Positions 22,892 through 27,334 of a stretch of DNA of 27,334 bases are shown in pieces (position 1 is the first letter of the stretch; each line of letters starts with the position of its first letter). Origin of the DNA: a virus. The stretch is from positions 1 through 27,334 of the IMG/VR virus record IMGVR_UViG_3300046530_000166; one strand, written 5' to 3'. Made by a program: the position numbers and the translations under genes. Below the pieces are notes generated by a model. That model ran no database searches. It was not told where the DNA came from and saw only the letters and a list, made by a program, of their open reading frames with translations.

Positions 22892-23363
22892 GCGCCATAT
22901 TCTTGATATGTGCTGCGGCTCGCGCATGTTCTGGTTGAATAAAACGGACCCTCGCACCGTGTTCTCTGATTCTCGTATTGAGACCCACACTCTTTGTGAT
23001 GGCAGGACATTGCACATTGCGCCGGACATCATCGCTGATTTCCGCGCCCTACCTTTTCCAAATGAATCGTTTTCTCAGGTGGTATTCGATCCTCCGCACC
23101 TTGTACGGGTTGGAGATAGCGCTTGGATGGGAAAAAAATATGGCCGGCTAAACAAAGAGACTTGGCAGGAAGACATCCGCTCTGGATTTGCTGAGGGGTT
23201 TAGAGTCCTGCGGCCACAGGGAACTTTAATATTCAAATGGAATGAGACTCAGATACCTGCAAGCCAAATTATCGCCCTGACAGATCAGATTCCTACTATT
23301 TGGCAACGTACCGGCAAAGCGGACAAAACCCACTGGATTTTGTTTCTCAAGGAGTCCATATGA
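22884..23363 (+). CDS. Class I SAM-dependent methyltransferase
   Basis: A 159-residue protein starting MSERHILDMCCGSRMFWLNK. ILDMCCGSRMF is the SAM-binding motif I in a phage-typical form, VVFDPPHL carries the DPP(H) catalytic-type motif (~70), and RPQGTLIFKWNETQ is the later strand motif. The substrate is not clear; DPPH variants occur in phage DNA or nucleotide methylases. GGGAG lies ahead of the ATG. A frame starting 60 bases upstream is out of place. Overlap with the previous gene supports coupling. Confidence 0.83.
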   Translation: MSERHILDMCCGSRMFWLNKTDPRTVFSDSRIETHTLCDGRTLHIAPDIIADFRALPFPNESFSQVVFDPPHLVRVGDSAWMGKKYGRLNKETWQEDIRSGFAEGFRVLRPQGTLIFKWNETQIPASQIIALTDQIPTIWQRTGKADKTHWILFLKESI

Positions 23364-23395
23364 CCCAGCCTAATTACGATAAAATAAACCTTTGA
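23360..23395 (+). other. 11-codon ORF with strong ribosome site
   Basis: AAGGAG precedes an ATG that overlaps the methyltransferase stop (ATGA). The frame reads MTQPNYDKINL then TGA. A perfect hairpin, GAACAGCC TT GGCTGTTC (23398-23415), follows two bases later. It could be the cut-off front of a lost gene or a leader peptide with an attenuator-like hairpin. Confidence 0.4.
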
Positions 23396-23459
23396 GTGAA
23401 CAGCCTTGGCTGTTCAGTTCCGGACAGAAGCGTTCGGGAGGTGAGTGATGCCTTTGCCA

Positions 23460-24143
23460 TTACAGAACCGGATCTTCAACCTCTTCGATCAGGTCAGCGG
23501 TCTGGTTCTTGACGTTACCGACCGTTTTAGCCACAGGATGCCAGGTAAATTCATCAGCCGGCACGGACTCATCCTTGGCTATCTCGCTGGCCCTTTCGCT
23601 ACTGGTTTCAGGGTCGAGCCATTCCATGATGGATTCAGGCTCAATAACCAGCGGCCTGCGGTCGTGAATGTCCACCAGCCCTTTATCGCTTTCGGCTGTG
23701 ACAATGACAAAGCCTTCGTTGTCGTTCTCCTTGTCGTATGGCGCTTTACCAATGGCGGCGAAGAAGATGGGTTTACCGGATTCATGGTAGATGAAATATG
23801 GCTGTTTCTTGCTACCGTCACGCTTCCATTCGTACCAGCCATCAGCCATGACGATCGCGCGGCCGTGGTTCCACAACGGTTTGAACATCCTGCCTGTTGC
23901 GGCCGTTTCAACTCTGGCGTTAATGAGTGGGGCTTTATCCCACCATTCGGGCCCGTAGCCCCAATGAACGGGGTCAAGATGCAACTTGTCATCGCGCTGG
24001 TTGAGAAGCAAAACGCGTGTGCCTGGAGCGACGTTATACCTGCCGATCGGCTCATGGTCATGGGCAATCTGCCGCTCAACCTCGTCGGCAAACTCCTTCA
24101 GATATTCTTCGCGTGTTCTGTACTGAGTGAAGCGTCCGCACAT
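23460..24143 (-). CDS. SRAP-domain protein, YedK/HMCES-like
   Basis: A 227-residue protein. Cys2 after the initiator Met (MCGRFTQY) is the catalytic thiol that bonds to abasic sites. YNVAPGT (~37-43), GWYEWKRDG (~102-110, catalytic Glu) and the late VDIHDRRPLV (~158-167, catalytic His) complete the set, so all key residues are present. These proteins shield abasic sites in single-stranded DNA by covalent crosslink. Here it stands on the minus strand within an otherwise plus-strand early operon, so it has its own promoter or lysogenic expression. No LexA box was seen upstream. Confidence 0.93.
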   Translation of the reverse strand: MCGRFTQYRTREEYLKEFADEVERQIAHDHEPIGRYNVAPGTRVLLLNQRDDKLHLDPVHWGYGPEWWDKAPLINARVETAATGRMFKPLWNHGRAIVMADGWYEWKRDGSKKQPYFIYHESGKPIFFAAIGKAPYDKENDNEGFVIVTAESDKGLVDIHDRRPLVIEPESIMEWLDPETSSERASEIAKDESVPADEFTWHPVAKTVGNVKNQTADLIEEVEDPVL

Positions 24144-24189
24144 AGTCGTACCCCCTCATCTGAGCTTAGCAGCTCAAAGGGAGTCGCAT

Positions 24190-24408
24190 ATGAGTAAGTC
24201 GGCAGCAGAACGTAAAGCAGCACAGCGACAACGCCAGGCAGAGAAAGGTTTAGGGAAGCTGGAGCTGACTCTGGATCAGCAAGAGTTAGAGATGCTCCGG
24301 CAGAACTGCGCGACACGTCGCCCTTTCAGGGAGCCTTACGATATGAATGAGTATATCGCCCTGCTCATTCGCAAAGACAATGCAGAGCTTAAGAGCGTTC
24401 TGGCTTAG
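24190..24408 (+). CDS. Small basic regulator-like phage protein
   Basis: A 72-residue protein starting MSKSAAERKAAQRQRQAEKG, with GGGAG eight bases ahead of the ATG. The basic first helix and following LELTLDQQELEMLRQ pattern resemble small phage ribbon-helix-helix-type DNA-binding proteins, but I cannot name the family. It ends in an amber codon (TAG) after SVLA. The same frame continues beyond the stop into a zinc-ribbon-like sequence (24409-24540). Confidence 0.7.
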   Translation: MSKSAAERKAAQRQRQAEKGLGKLELTLDQQELEMLRQNCATRRPFREPYDMNEYIALLIRKDNAELKSVLA

Positions 24409-24540
24409 CTAAAGCAGAAGAGTTGCGGTAAGTGCGGGGATGCGCTGCCGGGTGATCCAGATGGATGTTATTTTTACAAGATAGGCGATTCAGCGTGCTG
24501 GCAAACTTTTGGCTGGCATGACATCAAAATCAAGCTGTGA
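24409..24540 (+). pseudogene. Zinc-ribbon-like ORF without a start codon
   Basis: The frame directly after the amber stop of the preceding gene encodes LKQKSCGKCGDALPGDPDGC, then YFYKIGDSACWQTFGWHDIK and IKL before TGA. The CGKCG and later Cys residues, and the complete sense of the sequence, look like a genuine conserved small protein. No ATG, GTG or TTG is in frame before the first Cys pair. Either its start codon has been lost (CTA stands where one would be), or it is made by amber readthrough as a C-terminal extension of the 72-residue protein. Confidence 0.55.
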
Positions 24541-24551
24541 CATGTCACAGC
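24534..24551. promoter_or_regulatory. 18-bp perfect palindrome
   Basis: GCTGTGACATGTCACAGC is fully self-complementary. It covers the stop of the zinc-ribbon-like frame and lies 39 bases before the excisionase gene, a good place for an operator. Its core GTGACATGTCACA also occurs at 13192-13205. Confidence 0.55.
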
Positions 24552-24589
24552 ACCATTAAGCCCGATGCAGCGGGAAAGCGGAGATTAAA

Positions 24590-24772
24590 ATGAGCACTGA
24601 CTATATGACTGAGCAGGAAGTGATGGCTGAGATCGGTAAAGCACGCACGGCATTATGGCGTTTACGTAAGAAACATGGCTTCCCATTGCCTGTTCTGACC
24701 CACCCGGCGAGATACAGTCGCAAGGCAGTTTTTAAATGGATTGAAGATGGCGGGGTTAACCGAGCTGTTTAA
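24590..24772 (+). CDS. Excisionase, AlpA/Xis-like
   Basis: A 60-residue protein starting MSTDYMTEQEVMAEIGKART. YMTEQEVMAEIGKARTALWRLRKKHGFP is a winged-helix recognition region typical of AlpA/TorI-like recombination directionality factors, ending ARYSRKAVFKWIEDG. It should direct integrase towards excision. Overlaps the integrase stop by 17 bases in convergent orientation. Ribosome site AGCGGAGA, variant of the recurring module. Confidence 0.85.
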   Translation: MSTDYMTEQEVMAEIGKARTALWRLRKKHGFPLPVLTHPARYSRKAVFKWIEDGGVNRAV

Positions 24773-25925
24773 CGTGCCAGAAGACTTTATCAGCGTAAAG
24801 CTCATAGGCTTTACGTTGCTCTTCCAGCCAATCATGCTTGTTATAAACAGCCATCACACCACCAAGTTCATGCCCCAGCATCTTTTCGGTGACATGGGGC
24901 ATTACCCCCTCTCCAGATAAATTTGTAACCAGAGAGCGCCGGAAATCATGCGTGCGCCATTCAGGTATATCAATCTTGTTTCTGAGATTTTTCATGTACA
25001 AATTAGATGACGATCGGTCTATTGCCTTATCCAAATCTTGACCGGGGAACATCACTGGATTCCTCATAGAGATCAGGCGCTCGACGTAAGGCTGTATTTG
25101 TTCAAATATCGGACGACGAATAACATTTCCCATTTTCGAGTGTGCTGTTGGAGTGGTCCATATTAAATCATCCATATTGAACTCTGCATGCGTCGATAGC
25201 CGCAGTTCAGAGAGCCTTGCACCCCAAAGTAACAACATTTGATGAAGTAACTTGTTGGAGGAAAATACTTTGTTATTTTCCAAAGCTAACCAGACCTTTG
25301 CCAGCTCTGTGTAAGTTAAAACCCGAACACCTACATCAGGCTTTTTGCCGATATTTTTCACGCTTAACTTCAAAACTTCACAGGATGTGATCAGTTGCCG
25401 GCTGATACACCAGTTCATCACTGAACGCAGCTGGAGCAGCAACACTCTGGCCTTTTTTTTATTGTTCTTTTCCTGCTTATCGAAGAATTGCACCCAAAGC
25501 GAAACGGGAATGCTGGCTACGGGCACATCCCGAAATTCCGTGTACATGGTGTTGTACACGACCGATTTGTAGAGAATACGAGTGTTCTCTTTAAGGCCGG
25601 TCACATACTTATCCCACCACGCGTTAAGGCACTCAAGGAGAGTTAACTCTCCAGAGCTGCTGGCAAAATAGGTTTTTGGGTTAATGCCCTTAGTGTACAA
25701 TGCGCGCATCTCGCCCACGGCAATGCGGGCATCCTTCAGGGTAGTGGAAGGATAGCGTCCTACAGTGACTCGCGTAGGAGTTCCATTCCATCTGTAACGA
25801 TGCTGGAATGTTACTGTTCCTGCAGGAGTGATGCGAACGCTTAAGCCGTCACCATCAGTGACTTCAGCGGGGCCTGAGTAGGGTTTACCGTTGATGCTGC
25901 GAAGTTTCGTATCACTGAGAGCCAC
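24756..25925 (-). CDS. Tyrosine-recombinase integrase, P4-like
   Basis: A 389-residue integrase. I chose the GTG at 25925, eight bases after AGGAT, giving MALSDTKLRSINGKPYSGPA; this is the normal opening of P4-type integrases. Residues ~1-90 are the arm-binding DUF4102 domain, ~95-185 the core-binding domain. Catalytic residues: Arg in LLWGARLSELRLS (~227), His-x-x-Arg in THDFRRS (~315), His in KMLGHELGG (~340), Tyr in VMAVYNKHD (~350). Next to the tRNA-Arg, the expected attachment site for this family. Confidence 0.93.
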   Translation of the reverse strand: MALSDTKLRSINGKPYSGPAEVTDGDGLSVRITPAGTVTFQHRYRWNGTPTRVTVGRYPSTTLKDARIAVGEMRALYTKGINPKTYFASSSGELTLLECLNAWWDKYVTGLKENTRILYKSVVYNTMYTEFRDVPVASIPVSLWVQFFDKQEKNNKKKARVLLLQLRSVMNWCISRQLITSCEVLKLSVKNIGKKPDVGVRVLTYTELAKVWLALENNKVFSSNKLLHQMLLLWGARLSELRLSTHAEFNMDDLIWTTPTAHSKMGNVIRRPIFEQIQPYVERLISMRNPVMFPGQDLDKAIDRSSSNLYMKNLRNKIDIPEWRTHDFRRSLVTNLSGEGVMPHVTEKMLGHELGGVMAVYNKHDWLEEQRKAYELYADKVFWHVKQLG

Positions 25926-25937
25926 TTTTAGTATCCT

Positions 25938-25976
25938 GTACACATTGCTTAAATCTATTCTGTACTCAATGTGTAC
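25938..25976. repeat. Inverted repeat upstream of integrase
   Basis: GTACACATTG (25938-25947) and CAATGTGTAC (25967-25976) are a perfect 10-bp inverted repeat with a 19-base spacer, overlapping the integrase promoter region. It could be integrase arm sites, an Xis site or an operator for autoregulation. Confidence 0.55.
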
Positions 25977-26050
25977 GCAATGGCAAGTGAACGAAGCGAT
26001 ATCAAGGAAGGAACATCAAGACCAGAGGGAAACGATAGGAAACGCAAAGC

Positions 26051-26080
26051 TTGAAAAAACTTGTTAAAACACGGTAAGAT
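26051..26080 (+). promoter_or_regulatory. Promoter of tRNA-Arg
   Basis: TTGAAA (26051-26056) and TAAGAT (26075-26080), 18-base spacer. It points to the tRNA 40 bases downstream. Confidence 0.7.
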
Positions 26081-26119
26081 AGAAACATAGACGAACGATT
26101 TAAAACGCAGTCGCTCTAC

Positions 26120-26194
26120 GTCTCCTTAGTTAAATGGATATAACGAGCCCCTCCTAAGGGCTAGTTGCAGGTTCGATTCCTGCAGGGGACACCA
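26120..26194 (+). tRNA. argW: tRNA-Arg (anticodon CCU)
   Basis: 75 bases including encoded CCA. The acceptor stem GTCTCCT pairs with AGGGGAC (one G-T pair). The anticodon arm ...CCCCTCCTAAGGG carries CCT, and the T-arm GCAGGTTCGATTCCTGC is perfect. It is nearly the same as E. coli argW as I remember it, with changes at the acceptor 5' strand and one base in the variable region. argW is a known prophage site in E. coli (KplE1/CPS-53). The complete tRNA lies with its 5' side facing the prophage. Confidence 0.95.
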
Positions 26195-26323
26195 TCTGAC
26201 CGTTCGCTCCCTCCGTTTTAGTTCGCAAATCTCAAGTCAATCAACCTCCCCTTAAATCATATTACGCATTGTTTTTTGGCCGTTTACTTGAGCGGAAAAG
26301 AGGCAGGCGGTGAAATTTCATTA

Positions 26324-27088
26324 TTAATTTTTATGCCTCTTTAGCATGTTATGCAGCGCCAGAAAAATCAGACCAACACCTATCAGTATCAGGAACGTAT
26401 ATCCAAGTGAATGGAATAACCCTATTCCTGCAATCCCGCCGGCCAGAAATGACAGCAAGGTGAATGAGTGCAGCCTGAGTCTTTCAAGATAAAGCGGAGC
26501 GTCATTAGGTGATTCCTTTCGCCTGAGCACATCGAAGAGCAAGGCCAGCTCTATACCGATATCCGTAGATGTGCCTGATACATGCGTTGTTCTTACACGC
26601 GCGTTAGATATTCGCGTCACGACAGCATTTTGTAAGCCCATTAAAAAGCTCAGGCTTAAGATAAGTAACACGCCGTGGGAAACTGGCGTGAGATAACTCT
26701 CAACAATACCGAGCACGACAAGCCCGACACCCTCTATAAAAATATTAATGGCGTACACCGTACGCATTTTCTTCCTGCGACCTGAATTAATAATAATTGT
26801 CGAGAATGCAGAACCGGCAATGAAAATGCTGACAATCGACAGAAAGAAAATAGCTGGCGCCAGGTTTGCCTTGGCCAGATGATCTGACAGTGAAGAGACG
26901 TTTCCAGTCATGTTGGCAGAGAAAAAACCGACAGCTTCAAATGCTGCGGTGTTCAGGGCTCCGGCAACGGCGGCGAGTGTACAAGCGAGTTGTGTATCTG
27001 CAACATGACTTCGCGAATTCTCAGTGCTGATTAACATGAAACCTGCCGTGTTCACCTGGGGTAGACACATGATCCGCTCATTTTTCAT
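26324..27088 (-). CDS. DUF1275 (YoaK-like) inner-membrane protein, host
   Basis: A 254-residue membrane protein with about six hydrophobic segments. AALNTAAFEAVGFFSANMTGNVSSL and the motif GLQNAVVTRISNARVRTTHV then SGTSTDIGIELA are hallmarks of DUF1275/YoaK. The function of the family is unsettled. The ATG at 27088 is used; ATG at 27070 and 27034 are also possible, the last beginning just before the first membrane segment. Taken to be host chromosome, beyond the prophage. Confidence 0.85.
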   Translation of the reverse strand: MKNERIMCLPQVNTAGFMLISTENSRSHVADTQLACTLAAVAGALNTAAFEAVGFFSANMTGNVSSLSDHLAKANLAPAIFFLSIVSIFIAGSAFSTIIINSGRRKKMRTVYAINIFIEGVGLVVLGIVESYLTPVSHGVLLILSLSFLMGLQNAVVTRISNARVRTTHVSGTSTDIGIELALLFDVLRRKESPNDAPLYLERLRLHSFTLLSFLAGGIAGIGLFHSLGYTFLILIGVGLIFLALHNMLKRHKN

Positions 27089-27149
27089 CAGTGACAAGAT
27101 GACCAGCCAGGGTATCTGCAGATGGCACCATTGCTTTAACCCCTTTCCC

Positions 27150-27334
27150 TCAGGTCTTACTCACCGTGTAGCTTTTAACCTTGCCGCCATCGAGTTGCAC
27201 CGTTAGGGTTTTGCCTTCAGTGGTACTGCCGGCTTTCGCCTGGCTGTAGCTCCACATCATCAGCAGATGATTCTCCGGGTATGGTGTTTCCGTGGTCGGC
27301 TGGCCGAACAGCGAAATCAGATCCTGGCGGCTGG
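27150..27334 (-). CDS. Small lipoprotein with SmpA/OmlA-like fold, partial, host
   Basis: The final ~61 residues of a protein whose start is beyond the window. SRQDLISLFGQPTTETPYPE, then LLMMWSYSQAKAGSTTEGKT, then LTVQLDGGKVKSYTVSKT before TGA. The pattern 'S-R-x-D-L-x-x-x-F-G-x-P ... W-x-Y ... L-x-V-x-F/L-x-x-G-x-V' is that of BamE/SmpA-like domains of small outer-membrane lipoproteins. The signal peptide is out of view. Host gene. Confidence 0.65.
   Translation of the reverse strand, partial: SRQDLISLFGQPTTETPYPENHLLMMWSYSQAKAGSTTEGKTLTVQLDGGKVKSYTVSKT

Noticed and set aside
23445-24197. 250-codon open frame on the plus strand with GGGAGGTG before its ATG
   Set aside because: Wholly antisense to the SRAP gene, whose residues and motifs are intact; the translation has no recognisable domain. 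The ribosome site may belong to a lost gene.

Overview
The window is most of an integrated lambdoid, HK97-type siphophage prophage plus a short piece of host chromosome on the right. The host is a member of the Enterobacterales. The evidence is a complete tRNA-Arg(CCU) almost identical to E. coli argW as I remember it, a YoaK-type DUF1275 membrane gene, the end of a SmpA/OmlA-like lipoprotein gene, and phage genes typical of enteric lambdoid phages (YmfL, DUF4222, DUF968/Ref, PerC, Rz/Rz1). I cannot fix the genus. Tail genes are absent and presumably lie left of base 1.

Layout from left to right. Bases 1-5877, minus strand, hold the packaging and head module in HK97 order (read right to left): small terminase, large terminase, portal, ClpP-type protease, capsid, and a small head-region protein whose C-terminus is a perfect (Pro-Glu)22 run cut by the window edge. 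Bases 5878-6379 hold a likely cos region and an HNH endonuclease. Bases 6500-8041 hold three accessory genes, two of them with their own terminators. Bases 8154-9916 are the lysis cassette: two holin-like proteins, GH19 endolysin, Rz with nested Rz1. A terminator at 9968-9989 sits where a Q-dependent tR' would be. Bases 10066-13453 hold a low-GC HNH accessory gene, antiterminator Q, a DUF968/Ref-like nuclease, a KilA-N protein and an N-terminally shortened RusA resolvase. Bases 13454-16027 are a foreign-looking insert with a 659-residue membrane-anchored protein carrying a phospholipase A2 active-site motif; genes on both sides are broken. Bases 16201-19470 are a tightly overlapped replication operon (DUF4222, O-like initiator with internal iterons, PerC-like regulator, a 40-residue membrane protein, ParB-like protein, truncated MT-A70 methylase). 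Bases 19497-21235 are the immunity region: YmfL/CII-like, Cro-like and CI, with six related 13-bp operators.

Bases 21236-24772 are the opposite early arm (plus strand). They hold a structured untranslated leader with a terminator and a cloverleaf-like fold, several small phage genes, a methyltransferase, an SRAP/YedK gene on the opposite strand, a small putative DNA-binding protein, a start-less zinc-ribbon ORF, and an excisionase. The integrase (minus strand) follows. The tRNA-Arg lies beyond it with its 5' end facing the prophage, the reverse of the usual geometry. Host genes fill 26195-27334.

How it works together (inferred from lambda logic): CI bound at the operator clusters silences both early arms. 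On induction the minus arm makes Cro, YmfL, the initiator and finally Q. Q lets polymerase pass the terminator before the holins, turning on lysis and then packaging genes. The plus arm makes Xis and accessory functions.
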